Below, piece by piece: positions 35,133 through 44,678 of a stretch of 64,000 nucleotides of DNA (position 1 is the first letter of the stretch; each line of letters opens with the position of its first letter). This DNA comes from Chryseosolibacter sp964551035. Its GTDB lineage: Bacteria; Bacteroidota; Bacteroidia; Cytophagales; Cyclobacteriaceae. The notes under the pieces are model-generated. The model was not told where the DNA came from, did no database searches, and was given only the letters and a program-made list of their open reading frames with translations. The translations under genes were made by a program, and so were the position numbers. The stretch is from contig CAZKBK010000001.1 of assembly GCA_964551035.1 (NCBI GenBank), forward strand, positions 1 through 64,000. Reading direction: 5' to 3'.

Positions 35133-36371
35133 ATGGAACCCAATACGATCCTGTTGATCATCCTGGCTGTCGTTGTGGTTGGCTACATTTTTGAGCAAGT
35201 ACTCGAGTACCTCAACCTGAGGGCACAGCGGGATGATATTCCCGATGAGGTGTCTGGATTTTACGACCGCGCCCGTTACATGAAGTCGCTCGATTATCAC
35301 CGCGAGGGGACGAAGTTTTCCTTCATTACATCGGCGTTTGGATTCGCCCTGTCGGTTGGCATGCTCGTAAGCGGCGGTTTTGGATGGGTCGATGACCAGC
35401 TTTCCGGCGTTGTTGACAATGAGATCCTGCGCGCGCTCGCGTTCTTTGGGATCCTTGCGCTGGCCTCGGACCTGCTAACGATGCCCTTCCAGCTCTACTC
35501 GGTCTTTACCATCGAGGAGAAATACGGCTTTAACAAGACGACGCCCAGGACCTTTGTCGCAGACAAGCTCAAGGGGTACCTGCTGGGTGCGTTGATCGGC
35601 GGCCCGCTCCTGGTCCTGTTGATTTTTCTGGTCACCACCATCGGACCCGGCTTCTGGATCTGGTTCGGGATGGTCGCGGCGTTGTTTATCCTGTTCATGA
35701 ATATGTTCTATACTTCGCTGATCCTTCCTTTGTTCAACAAACTCACGCCCTTGCCGGATGGGGAATTGAAATCGGCGATCGAAGACTTCGCTCGAAAGGT
35801 GAACTTTCCGCTGGATCAGATCTACGTAATCGACGGTTCGAAACGTTCGAGCAAAGCCAACGCGTTCTTCTCCGGGATCGGCAGGAAGAAGAAGATCGTG
35901 CTGTACGACACGCTCATAGAACGGCACACCACCGACGAGTTGGTGGCGGTGCTCGCGCACGAGGTCGGGCATTTCAAGAAAAAACACGTCATTTGGGGCT
36001 TTGCGATTTCCATCGTGCAGGTATTCTTTACGCTCTTCGTTCTGTCGCTGATGGTTTTCAACGAAGAGCTGTCCTATGCGTTAGGCGGATCGCAGTGGTC
36101 TATCCACCTGAACCTGATCGCGTTTACGATACTTTTTTCGCCCATATCCGGTGTGAGCGGGCTGTTGATGAGCATTTTCAGCCGCAGGAATGAGTACGAG
36201 GCCGACAGCTACGCGCGCGCGCACTACAGCGGGAGGGCACTGGCGGAGGCGTTGAAGCGCTTGTCGGTGGATTCCCTCAGCAACCTCTATCCGCATCCGG
36301 CGTACGTTTTTTTCCACTACTCACATCCGCCGCTGTTGAAGAGACTGGCGGCCCTTAAGGCAAGTCATTGA
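35133..36371 (+). CDS. M48 family metalloprotease (Ste24/CAAX protease-like)
   Basis: The 412-residue membrane zinc protease has an N-terminal set of membrane helices as in Ste24p, the zinc site LAHEVGHFKKKH, the third ligand region NEYEADSYA, and the FHYSHPPLLKRLAAL tail. The start EPNTILLIILAVVVVGYI provides the first helix. It probably has a quality-control role in the inner membrane. Confidence 0.92.
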   Translation: MEPNTILLIILAVVVVGYIFEQVLEYLNLRAQRDDIPDEVSGFYDRARYMKSLDYHREGTKFSFITSAFGFALSVGMLVSGGFGWVDDQLSGVVDNEILRALAFFGILALASDLLTMPFQLYSVFTIEEKYGFNKTTPRTFVADKLKGYLLGALIGGPLLVLLIFLVTTIGPGFWIWFGMVAALFILFMNMFYTSLILPLFNKLTPLPDGELKSAIEDFARKVNFPLDQIYVIDGSKRSSKANAFFSGIGRKKKIVLYDTLIERHTTDELVAVLAHEVGHFKKKHVIWGFAISIVQVFFTLFVLSLMVFNEELSYALGGSQWSIHLNLIAFTILFSPISGVSGLLMSIFSRRNEYEADSYARAHYSGRALAEALKRLSVDSLSNLYPHPAYVFFHYSHPPLLKRLAALKASH

Positions 36372-36395
36372 TGGGCGGTCAGTACCAGGTACGTC

Positions 36396-38852
36396 TTAAT
36401 GGTTCGGTGGGTCTTCATCTTTGCGGAGGCTCCACCCGACACATGCCAGCACGGTGAGAAAGGCAAGCCACGAGGATGCCATGGTGATCTTGTTACCGAC
36501 CTGGTAGGGTTGGGGTTCAAACCGGAATTCGATCGTGTGCTCCCCCGCGGGAACCTCCAATGCGCGCAATACGTAGTTCGCGCGAAGCACGGGGACTTCC
36601 TTGCCGTCGATGGTGGCCACCCAGCCTTTAGGATAGTAGATCTCCGAGAACACGGCCAGTCCGTCCACCTGCGAACGGCTCTCATACTTCAGCGTGTTGA
36701 TGCCATACGCCGTGAGTGTTATCGCCGCGGCGCTGTCGGTACTAACGTCGTCAACGGTGAACTTTGAAATGTCGACTACCGCCACATGCCCAGACGCGCT
36801 TGAACAGGTCTGCGCCAGTTCCTCATTGGCCGAGTTCACGCGGACAACTTCGTCGACAAACCAGGTATTTCCATACGCGTCCGGATTGAAGATGATGTTT
36901 TCACGCTGGCCTCCAAAGACAATGTACCGGATGTTCAGCATGTTCATCGTGGTATACTGGTCGAAATTAAGTTGTTGGCTTTGTGCGTCCGCGTAAAGCT
37001 TGCGCGTCTCGGAAATCAGACATGAGTCGTACAGGTCCTGGTATCTCCGAAGCTTGGCGCCGTGGTACCCGCCAATGGAATGGTGGTAATAGGAGGTTCG
37101 CGCTTCAAGGAAGGCGCCGTTCAGGTTGTACACCCTGTAGTATGCGGGGTCTTTGAGGATCTCGCGGTCCGCCTCGGTGAGCGCGAAGAAAGAGTGGTCC
37201 CGCTCGCGGCGGTAATTCTCCTCCGTGAAATAGCGTTTGTTTACCACGGCGAGGTCGACGGTGATCATGAAAGTAAGAAAGGCGTAAAAACCGATCGGCG
37301 AGATCTTTTTGTGCACCTCCAGGTACAGCAGGATGAAGATCGATGCGATAAAAGCCAGAGACCGGAAGGCATCGCTTTGCATCAGTCCTTTTCTGTCGTC
37401 GGCAAGGGCGTTCAGAAACCAGGCCGGAAGCCCCTCTTCGATATCGCGCGTAAAGGGAAACATGCCCGCAAACAGGAGAATGATCAGGCAAAGCCCGCCG
37501 CAGATGCCGAAAGCGACAAGCAGTTTTTTCTTGCCCTGCTTGCCCAGGCCGTCCTGGAGAATTCGCTCAAGCCCCAGCATGCCCAGCAAGGGGATGGCAA
37601 AAAGAACGATGGCCAGCGCGAAACTGTGAGAGCGGAATTTGTTATAACCGGGAAGGTGATCGAACAGGAAATAATTGAACGCCTTGAAGCTGTCGCCCCA
37701 ACTCATCATGATACTCAGCACGCTGATCGCAATGAGCCACCACCGGTAACGCCGGTCGGCAAATGCAATGCCGGCAACAAAGAGAAAGATCATGATCGCG
37801 CCGGCGTAGTAGGGCGCAAGTGTTGCGCCCTGCGGACCCCAATAGGCGGAGGTATAATTGGCAAGTTGGTTTACCATCTGCTGGTCGCCGGATGATGCCA
37901 ATGCCTGGAAGGTGGCGCTTTCACGGTCCTGCACGAAAAACCTTCCACTGCCGCCGCCATAGAATTCGGGGATCAGGAGGGTCATCGGTTCCAGGATTCC
38001 ATATTTGTACTGGAACGCGTAGTCTTTGGTGAGACCGCTTTCCCGTGGCGCGACGCCTTCCTTTACAAGCTCCGTTTTTCCCCGGGTACTGTATGAAGTG
38101 TACTCCGTAATCGCCCAGAACTGCCCAAAGAATGTTCCCGCCGCGAGCAGCGCAGCGGGTACCAAAAGCGCCGTACTTTTTGCAAACGCCACCAGTTTCT
38201 TTTCGCGGACGAACTCAAACAACCGGAACAGGCCATAAAAGGCAACGATGATGAGCAGATAGTAGGTTACCTGCAGATGGTTCTCCCGCAGATGGAGCGC
38301 CAGCCCGGCGACAAACACCCCGATACCCAGCACGCGTCTCGCTGAAAAGCACAGGTGAATCCCGGCCATCACCATCGGGATAAGCGCTATCGCGCCAATG
38401 CGGGAATTATGGCCAGCGCTGATACCCACGATCATGTACGTGGAGAGCCCGAACGCGATAGCCCCGGCCATGGCCAGGTAAGGCCTTATCCCAAAGGCGA
38501 GCAATAAGATGTAACCTGCGATAAACGCCAGGAAAATGTTCGAGACCGGGTGTGGTAGCCACAGGGTGAGTACCTGCTTCATGAATACCACGCCTGCGTT
38601 GCTCCACTGCACGCTGATCAGATAGGCCGGCATGCCACTGAACACCGAATTGGTCCAGAGGGCTTCTTCACCGGTGTCTTCCCGATAGTCGGTGATGGCT
38701 TTCGACGTTCCGCGGAATTGCTGTATGTCACCTTGCTCGATAACCTTGTTCTCAAAAAAAACAGGATTGAAAAAGAAGACGGTGACCACCAGAAACACCG
38801 CTACGGAAATAAGGTGCGGGAAGACGTCACGTGTGAAGTTAATTTTCTTCAT
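36396..38852 (-). CDS. YfhO family membrane protein
   Basis: The 818-residue protein has about a dozen membrane helices and a C-terminal soluble beta domain. The first periplasmic loop has NSVFSGMPAYLISV, and the end shows YPKGWVATIDGKEVPVLRAN followed by LRALEVPAGEHTIEFRFEP, which is the YfhO signature. Family members are GT-C-fold proteins linked to glycosylation of lipoteichoic acid in Gram-positives; the role in Bacteroidota is unknown. Confidence 0.9.
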   Translation of the reverse strand: MKKINFTRDVFPHLISVAVFLVVTVFFFNPVFFENKVIEQGDIQQFRGTSKAITDYREDTGEEALWTNSVFSGMPAYLISVQWSNAGVVFMKQVLTLWLPHPVSNIFLAFIAGYILLLAFGIRPYLAMAGAIAFGLSTYMIVGISAGHNSRIGAIALIPMVMAGIHLCFSARRVLGIGVFVAGLALHLRENHLQVTYYLLIIVAFYGLFRLFEFVREKKLVAFAKSTALLVPAALLAAGTFFGQFWAITEYTSYSTRGKTELVKEGVAPRESGLTKDYAFQYKYGILEPMTLLIPEFYGGGSGRFFVQDRESATFQALASSGDQQMVNQLANYTSAYWGPQGATLAPYYAGAIMIFLFVAGIAFADRRYRWWLIAISVLSIMMSWGDSFKAFNYFLFDHLPGYNKFRSHSFALAIVLFAIPLLGMLGLERILQDGLGKQGKKKLLVAFGICGGLCLIILLFAGMFPFTRDIEEGLPAWFLNALADDRKGLMQSDAFRSLAFIASIFILLYLEVHKKISPIGFYAFLTFMITVDLAVVNKRYFTEENYRRERDHSFFALTEADREILKDPAYYRVYNLNGAFLEARTSYYHHSIGGYHGAKLRRYQDLYDSCLISETRKLYADAQSQQLNFDQYTTMNMLNIRYIVFGGQRENIIFNPDAYGNTWFVDEVVRVNSANEELAQTCSSASGHVAVVDISKFTVDDVSTDSAAAITLTAYGINTLKYESRSQVDGLAVFSEIYYPKGWVATIDGKEVPVLRANYVLRALEVPAGEHTIEFRFEPQPYQVGNKITMASSWLAFLTVLACVGWSLRKDEDPPNH

Positions 38853-38944
38853 GGGTAAAAATTACGATGCAAAATAGGGATTAATGGGAAAATCGTCGCG
38901 CCGGTGGCCATTTAAGGGAGTGGTTTCCGCATGGAACGAGGCAC

Positions 38945-39688
38945 TCAGAACAAGTTAGTCCGAAGGATATTTATTCCGGCCACCAGGATAAGCACCGCGG
39001 TGATCCGTTTTATGATCGTTGGATCAAACCTCCGTGTTCCCAGGCGCGAGCCGATCTGTCCGCCCACCAGCACGGCGAGCAACAGGGGAAGTGCCAGTTC
39101 CCAGTTTAGGGTACCTGCGCGAAGCCATTGTCCCGCCAGTCCGCTGATCGAGTTTCCGAGGATAAACAGGCTGGCCATCGCCGAGATCTTTTTTGCCTCA
39201 TCCCAATCGATGAGGTGCAGGAGGGGAGATAGAAATATGCCGCCGCCGATGCTGACAAGGCCGGAAAGGAACCCGATCCCGCCCCCGAGTGCAAGGTTCA
39301 GCGGTACGGACGATGACTTCTTTTTTTTCAGGGCCTCGGATCTGAGCCAGAGCAACCCCGAGGCGACGATCAGGCTGATGCCAAGAACATTGAAGAACCA
39401 CCGGTCATCTATCTTCCAGTGGCCGCCCAAAAATGCACATGGGATTCCGGCGGCCAGAAACAACCACCCCTTCCTGAGATCGAGTTTTCCTTCTTTTGCA
39501 AAGATGATGACACCTCCCGTCACGACAACGATGTTGCACAGCAGGGCCACGGGACGGAGGGTGTCGACCGGGACGTTCACCACGGCCATCAGGGCGAGGT
39601 ATGAAGAGCCGCCCCCGAAGCCCACCGAAGCGTAGGTCATGGCAATCAAAAAGAAACAGACGACCAGGAGCGGGAGTTGAACTGTCAT
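38945..39688 (-). CDS. TauE/SafE family sulfite or organosulfur exporter-like protein
   Basis: The 247-residue inner-membrane protein has about eight helices and the family repeats YASVGFGGGSSYLALMAV near the start and GFLSGLVSIGGGIFLSPLL in the middle. Its ATG overlaps the moaA stop by 4 nt, so it is co-translated with a molybdenum-cofactor gene. Sulfite export beside a Moco gene would fit sulfur oxidation by molybdoenzymes, but this is inference. Confidence 0.85.
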   Translation of the reverse strand: MTVQLPLLVVCFFLIAMTYASVGFGGGSSYLALMAVVNVPVDTLRPVALLCNIVVVTGGVIIFAKEGKLDLRKGWLFLAAGIPCAFLGGHWKIDDRWFFNVLGISLIVASGLLWLRSEALKKKKSSSVPLNLALGGGIGFLSGLVSIGGGIFLSPLLHLIDWDEAKKISAMASLFILGNSISGLAGQWLRAGTLNWELALPLLLAVLVGGQIGSRLGTRRFDPTIIKRITAVLILVAGINILRTNLF

Positions 39689-40680
39689 CCGCCGATCGTT
39701 GACATGGACTCCGTTGCGGGCTGCTGCGCCTTACGGTTCTTCTCGGCTTCGAAGCCGTCGGCCGCGCGGTTCGATAATGCGCCGGCCAGCCGCGCGCGGA
39801 CTTCGTCATCCGTGGCGCCAGACCGCAACAACGAACGAACGTCGAGCACGCCATCGTCATAAAGGCAGGTCTTCAGCACGCCCTGGGCCGTAACCCTTAT
39901 CCGGTTACAAGTCCCGCAGAAGGTCCGGCTGAAGGCGGCGACAATCCCGATCTTACCCTTAAAGCCCGGTATGACATAATGTGCCGCCGTCGAATGATCC
40001 GGATCCGCGGCTTTTTCGATGCCGGGGTAGCGGGCCCGCAGGTATTCAAATATTCTCCGGTGCGTCCAGGCGAGGCTTGCATAATGACTTCCTTCACCGT
40101 TAAATGGCATCTCTTCTATGAATCGTACGGTGACGGGGTTGTTTCGCGTGAGTTCCGTCAGGGGAATAATATCTTGGATGTTTTTTCCCTCCATCACCAC
40201 GGCGTTTATCTTCAGGGGAATGCCGTGTTCCAGGATAAGCCCGAGCGAACGCCAGGCGCTTTCGAACTCGTCCCTGTGGGTGATGTTTCGGAACCGGGCG
40301 CTGTCAAGCGTGTCGAGGCTCAGGTTGATGGACGCGATGTTGAGGCGTCGCAACTCCGGCACGTGGCGCGCCGTCAGGACACCGTTGGTGGTAATGTGGA
40401 GGTCAGGGGCGGGCGAAAGTTCCGTGAGGCGCGCGATCAGTTTCATGAGGTCGTTGCGCAGGAACGGTTCGCCACCGGTGAGGCGCACTTTCGTGACCCC
40501 CATCGTTGTCATGAGCGACACCAGGCGTTCGATCTCCTCGAACGAAAGCAACTCTTTCTTAGGAAGGTACCGGATACCCTGTGCGGGCATGCAGTAGAAG
40601 CAACGGAGATTGCACCGGTCGGTAACCGCCAGCCGCAGGTAATTCATCGGACGTCCGTGGTTGTCATACAGCACACCCAT
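39685..40680 (-). CDS. moaA: GTP 3',8-cyclase
   Basis: Radical SAM enzyme that starts Moco synthesis. The 331-residue protein has CNLRCFYC (Cys23, Cys27, Cys30) for the SAM cluster and CGTCNRIRVTAQGVLKTCLY for the second cluster. It ends in the required Gly-Gly (STIGG). The start at 40680 (MGVLYDNHGRPMNYLRLAVT) is chosen over a longer frame, which adds 32 atypical residues. Confidence 0.97.
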   Translation of the reverse strand: MGVLYDNHGRPMNYLRLAVTDRCNLRCFYCMPAQGIRYLPKKELLSFEEIERLVSLMTTMGVTKVRLTGGEPFLRNDLMKLIARLTELSPAPDLHITTNGVLTARHVPELRRLNIASINLSLDTLDSARFRNITHRDEFESAWRSLGLILEHGIPLKINAVVMEGKNIQDIIPLTELTRNNPVTVRFIEEMPFNGEGSHYASLAWTHRRIFEYLRARYPGIEKAADPDHSTAAHYVIPGFKGKIGIVAAFSRTFCGTCNRIRVTAQGVLKTCLYDDGVLDVRSLLRSGATDDEVRARLAGALSNRAADGFEAEKNRKAQQPATESMSTIGG

Positions 40681-40860
40681 TGTCGTTGATTTTTCGGGCA
40701 GGTTGTGTGGGCCTGCCGGCCAGGCGTTGGACTTAAAGATAGGAAATGATACTTTTATTTCCCCCGTGTGAAGCAAATCGGGGAACGGGCAGGTGAGCGT
40801 CTTTCGGGGTGGCGTTCAGCGCCATTGACGCTGGGGTAAACTGCGAAACGGTTTTTTTTT

Positions 40861-41103
40861 ATGCACAGGTACAAGATAAAGGCGTTCGGCGTGACGCGCG
40901 ACATATTGGGTGCGCGTGAGAATATCGTTGAGTCTGAGGCTCAGACTGTTGCGGAACTCCGCCAGGAGCTGGCGCTTCGATATCCGCGCCTTGCGGCATT
41001 AAAATCGTTGATGTTGGCGGTAAACAGCGCTTACGCGGAAGAGGGTGCCCGGATTGGCGAATCTGATGAAATCGCCCTGATTCCACCGGTAAGCGGGGGT
41101 TAA
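40861..41103 (+). CDS. moaD: Molybdopterin synthase sulfur carrier subunit
   Basis: The 80-residue ubiquitin-like protein has IKAFGVTRDILG, VAELRQELALRYP, AVNSAY and ends ALIPPVSGG with the C-terminal Gly-Gly that carries the thiocarboxylate. Divergent from moaA, followed by moaE. Confidence 0.95.
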   Translation: MHRYKIKAFGVTRDILGARENIVESEAQTVAELRQELALRYPRLAALKSLMLAVNSAYAEEGARIGESDEIALIPPVSGG

Positions 41104-41246
41104 TGGCGGTTCAGTTTTTTTAGGTAACGGTCCAGCGTTACCGGGTGCGTACAGGGAGGGCCAATTATTCACTATTCCTTGATATTTGAACCCGATATGG
41201 CTACATTCGATTGCTGCATAATTATTTCACAATCAACCTACCGCTT

Positions 41247-41684
41247 ATGATCAAAATCACGGAAAAGGCTATTGATGTACAAAAGGTCATCGATACTGCC
41301 TCGAGCCTGCGGGCCGGGGCAGTAAATGTTTTTATCGGTACCGTTCGCAACACTGCGCATGGGAAGAACGTCCTTTGGCTGGAATACGAAGCGTATGAGT
41401 CAATGGCTGTGGCGGAGATCAAGAAAATTGTAGATGAGGCATCACACCGGTGGCCCGTGCTCGGCTTCGGAATCAGCCATCGGGTAGGGACGCTAAAGCC
41501 CGGCGAAGTGTCGGTCGTTGTGGCTGTTTCCACGCCGCATCGAAAGGACTCGTTTGAGGCCTGTCAGTTCATGATCGACAACCTGAAGGAAAAGGCGCCG
41601 ATCTGGAAAAAGGAAGTATTCGAAGACGGTGAAGAATGGATATCGGCAAGCCCGGTAAATGCCGAGGCCGAAGTTCACCACTGA
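41247..41684 (+). CDS. moaE: Molybdopterin synthase catalytic subunit
   Basis: The 145-residue protein shows GAVNVFIGTVRN, LEYEAYESMA, ISHRVGTLKPGEVSVVVAVS, HRKDSFEACQFMIDNLK and PIWKKEVFEDG, all MoaE signatures including the active-site lysines. It pairs with the moaD product. The start at 41247 (MIKITEKAIDVQ) follows family length. Confidence 0.96.
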   Translation: MIKITEKAIDVQKVIDTASSLRAGAVNVFIGTVRNTAHGKNVLWLEYEAYESMAVAEIKKIVDEASHRWPVLGFGISHRVGTLKPGEVSVVVAVSTPHRKDSFEACQFMIDNLKEKAPIWKKEVFEDGEEWISASPVNAEAEVHH

Positions 41685-41815
41685 GCATAGAGCATTGCGC
41701 CGCCGGTCACCACAAAGATCGCGACGATCAGCGCTGAAATGACGATCAGAAAAAGATTTCTGTTGATGGGGTTCCCAAACAACTCGCCAAAGAACGTTCT
41801 GGTTACTAATTTCAT
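41675..41815 (-). CDS. Small single-pass membrane protein
   Basis: The 46-residue frame MKLVTRTFFGELFGNPINRN continues with a 20-residue hydrophobic segment (LFLIVISALIVAIFVVTGG) and ends AMLYAQW. It overlaps the moaE end by 10 nt on the other strand. The clean membrane layout suggests a real gene of unknown role. Confidence 0.5.
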   Translation of the reverse strand: MKLVTRTFFGELFGNPINRNLFLIVISALIVAIFVVTGGAMLYAQW

Positions 41816-41950
41816 ATAAGCCACAATTTAGACATACAAAGAACAGCAGGGAGCGAGGAATTCGTTCCCTGTTTTTTTTTTAAACCTTCCGCACATCTGT
41901 ATCTTTTTGCAACCGCACGCATTATAGTATCGGGAAACAGTTCAAAATAG

Positions 41951-42458
41951 TTGAAGCCGGTTATCCACACTGACGAGCAAATGCTTCTGGAAGAAGAGGT
42001 TATCCGAAAATCGAGGAAAAACCCCTCCGCGTTCCGGTATTTGTACGAAAAATATTTTCGAAAAGTCTTCCTCTTCGTTTTTCACCGGGTCGGAGACAGG
42101 GACACTTCTGCGGATATCACCTCGCAGGTGTTCCTGAAAGCACTGCAGCGAATTGACCAGTTTACGTTTCGCGGGTTGCCGTTCTCATCGTGGTTGCTTC
42201 GCATAGCAGTCAACGAATGCAACGACTTCTTCCGGAAGAGCACCCGGCGACGACTGGTGATCCTGGAAGAAAAACATTCCGACCTGCTCTACGAAGAAAT
42301 GTTCGGAACGGAAACGATGGATGCATTAAAAGCGAAACTGCCCCGGGTGCTTCAGGCTTTAAAGCCGGAAGAATTGCAGGTGATCGAGCTGCGCTTTCTG
42401 GAAGGACGTCCGTTCAGGGAGGTCAGCGAGATCCTTAGGATCACCGAGACTACCTTCT
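41951..42458 (+). pseudogene. Truncated ECF sigma factor
   Basis: From TTG 41951 (or ATG 41981) the frame encodes region 2 (YLYEKYFRKVFLFVFHRVGD, VFLKALQRIDQF, FSSWLLRIAVNECNDFFRKS) and most of region 4 (VLQALKPEELQVIELRFLEG, REVSEILRIT). The DNA-reading helix is cut off after RITE, and the frame continues into unrelated sequence. An OmpA-domain fragment begins at the break. It is probably non-functional, though a product of 208-218 residues could still be made. Confidence 0.75.
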
Positions 42459-42464
42459 TCACGG

Positions 42465-42734
42465 AAGCCGTTTTTGATTTTGCGGACGAGGACGAATCCC
42501 AGGCTTCGACTCCGCCTTACCGGGCACACAGACAATATCGGGTCCGCCCGGTACAACATGCGTCTTTCCAGGGTTCGGGCGGAAGCGATCCGGAAATTCC
42601 TTATTGAAAAGGGAATCGATCCGTCGCGAATTGAAGCCGACGGGAGAGGACTCGCCGGGCCCTTGAACGGGAACGGCACGGATGAGGAGCGCAGGCAAAA
42701 CCGGCGGGTGGAACTGACCATCCTCTATGAATAA
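42465..42734 (+). pseudogene. OmpA C-terminal domain fragment
   Basis: In a frame different from the sigma gene, about 88 codons match an OmpA peptidoglycan-binding domain: NPRLRLRLTGHTDNIGSARY, LSRVRAEAIRKFLIEKGIDP, EERRQNRRVELTI. The first third of the domain, the signal peptide and any start codon are missing. It was fused by deletion to the sigma remnant. Confidence 0.8.
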
Positions 42735-42894
42735 GTTTAGTGCGGCAGGTCTTTGCCGCAGTGGGGCCCTTCTTCGGGGTGCTTTTCTTATCGTTCCGTT
42801 GGCGGTGTGCTGTCACGGCAATCATGCCACCAGGGAGGTTGCCCATTTGCGTTCCCGGAACGAGATTAGGAGAATCAATTTCATTGACGTTTGA
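42727..42894 (+). CDS. Possible small lipoprotein
   Basis: ATG 42727 overlaps the OmpA fragment stop. The 55-codon frame (MNKFSAAGLCRSGALLRGAF, then LIVPLAVCCHG) looks like a lipoprotein signal with a lipobox-like LAVCC. The rest is short and polar, and the end overlaps moaC by 14 nt. It could be the damaged start of another gene. Weak evidence. Confidence 0.3.
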   Translation: MNKFSAAGLCRSGALLRGAFLIVPLAVCCHGNHATREVAHLRSRNEIRRINFIDV

Positions 42895-43360
42895 AATCGT
42901 TTTTTCCGCCACGCTTCTCCAGCAGCCTGACCGACGTGATTTCAATGTCGTGTGTCAACGCTTTACACATATCATAAATCGTGAGGGCCGCTACCGTCAC
43001 TGCCGTGAGCGCCTCCATTTCCACACCGGTCTTTGCCGTTACCGTTGTCGTCGCCGTGATCGTAATTTCGTCGCCGTTAATGTCAATGGCCACGCGGCAG
43101 TCTTCCAGGCCAAGGGGGTGACACAGGGGTATGAGGTCGGCCGTTTTTTTTGAAGCCATCACGCCGGCAAGAATGGCGGTATGCAACACAGGGCCTTTCC
43201 TGGTTTGGATCTCATTGCCGACGACGATCCCGGCGATTTCCTTGCCCACTTTTACGATGGCTTCCGCGCGGGCGACCCGTTTTGTGGGAGTTTTAGCTGA
43301 AACATCGACCATCGCAGGATTGCCCTCGTCATCGACATGCGTGAGTTTTTTGTTTTTCAT
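42881..43360 (-). CDS. moaC: Cyclic pyranopterin monophosphate synthase
   Basis: The second Moco step. The 159-residue protein has LTHVDDEGNPAMVDVSAK, the conserved LIPLCHPL and KTGVEMEALTAVTVAALTIY followed by DMCKA, containing the catalytic Lys and Asp. Divergent from moeA with 56 bp between. Confidence 0.97.
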   Translation of the reverse strand: MKNKKLTHVDDEGNPAMVDVSAKTPTKRVARAEAIVKVGKEIAGIVVGNEIQTRKGPVLHTAILAGVMASKKTADLIPLCHPLGLEDCRVAIDINGDEITITATTTVTAKTGVEMEALTAVTVAALTIYDMCKALTHDIEITSVRLLEKRGGKNDFKRQ

Positions 43361-43416
43361 TCTATTTTGCGGATGAAAGGCGGCGTTCGCGCGGGAGTAA
43401 ATGTAAAAAGAAAAAC

Positions 43417-44607
43417 ATGATCAGCGTCGAAGAAGCACTCAACATCGTGTTGTCGAACCTCGTGGCGCCGTCCGTAACGACGATACCCATCGCCGACGCC
43501 TCCGGACGGGTGCTGGCGGACGAAGTGCGGGCCGACCGGGATTTTCCACCGTTCGATCGGGTCACCATGGATGGAATTGCCATCTCCTTTGAACGATGGC
43601 AACGCGGCCAGCGCAGTTTTGTCATTGAACACACACAACCCGCGGGATCACCGGAATACCACCTTGCAGATCCGGCCCACGCCGTTGAAGTGATGACCGG
43701 CGCGGTTTTACCGAAGGGGACCGACACCGTCATTCGCTATGAGGATCTCATCATGGATTCCGGTGGGGCGACGGTAAATCCGAAGTCCCTGGGTGCCTGG
43801 GACAACGTTCATCGCCAGGGCGTGGACAGTCGGAAAGGTAACGCGCTCGTTTCCGCGGGCACGCGGATTACTCCGGCGGAAATCGCCATCATGGCTTCGG
43901 TGGGAATGGTGCGCGTGCGTGTCTTTGAGATGCCCCGCACGGCGGTGGTGTCGGGCGGCGATGAGCTTGTTGCCATCAGCGACACGCCACGGCAGCACCA
44001 GATCCGCAGGTCGAATAGCTACGCGGTCGAAGCGGCCATGAAAGCACACGGCTGGGACGCCGCGCAATTTCATTTTAGGGATGACCGGGAGACGCTCCGA
44101 ACGTCACTTCGCGATGTCTTGGCCGGGCATGACATCCTCGTTTTGTCGGGTGGTGTCAGCCAGGGTAAACTGGATTTCATTCCGGCCGTGTTGGAGGAAC
44201 TCGGTATCCAAAAACGATTTCACAAGGTGAGCCAGCGCCCGGGGAAGCCATTTTGGTTCGGACGGAGTGATGAGAAGGTCGTGTTTGCGCTGCCGGGGAA
44301 TCCCGTGTCGACGTTCATGTGCTTTTATAAATACATACTGCCATGGTACCGGAAATGCATGGGGATGCCGTCGCCGTCGCCGCGGGCGGTACTGGCAAGC
44401 GATTTTTCTTTTGCCCCGCAGTTGACCTACTACCTGCAGGTAAAGGCCGCAAATGTGGACGGCTGTTTGATGGCCAGCCCACGGGCAGGCGCCGGGTCCG
44501 GGGATTTCATCAGCCTTGCCGCAGCCGACGGTTTTCTGGAGTTGCCCGCTGATCGCGCGGAATTCCGGAAGGGGGAGGTGTTTCCGTATATTCCTTTCCG
44601 GCATTAG
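43417..44607 (+). CDS. moeA: Molybdopterin molybdotransferase
   Basis: Inserts molybdate into adenylated molybdopterin. The 396-residue protein contains SVEEALNIVL, DFPPFDRVTMDGIA, EVMTGAVLPKGTDTVIRYED, VVSGGDELV, LSGGVSQGKLDF and FALPGNPVSTFMCF, covering all MoeA domains. No moaB/mogA is visible in the window. Confidence 0.96.
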   Translation: MISVEEALNIVLSNLVAPSVTTIPIADASGRVLADEVRADRDFPPFDRVTMDGIAISFERWQRGQRSFVIEHTQPAGSPEYHLADPAHAVEVMTGAVLPKGTDTVIRYEDLIMDSGGATVNPKSLGAWDNVHRQGVDSRKGNALVSAGTRITPAEIAIMASVGMVRVRVFEMPRTAVVSGGDELVAISDTPRQHQIRRSNSYAVEAAMKAHGWDAAQFHFRDDRETLRTSLRDVLAGHDILVLSGGVSQGKLDFIPAVLEELGIQKRFHKVSQRPGKPFWFGRSDEKVVFALPGNPVSTFMCFYKYILPWYRKCMGMPSPSPRAVLASDFSFAPQLTYYLQVKAANVDGCLMASPRAGAGSGDFISLAAADGFLELPADRAEFRKGEVFPYIPFRH

Positions 44608-44616
44608 AAAATCCGC

Positions 44617-44624
44617 TAAATTTG
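44617..44624 (+). promoter_or_regulatory. Promoter -7 box before ffh
   Basis: TAAATTTG matches the Bacteroidota TAnnTTTG box exactly, 54 nt before the ffh start. A clear -33 TTTG is not seen at the expected spacing. Confidence 0.4.
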
Positions 44625-44678
44625 CCCTTTCGTAAAAAATCCAGGGCCAACGGCCATTGGGACAGAAATCGTTAGAAC

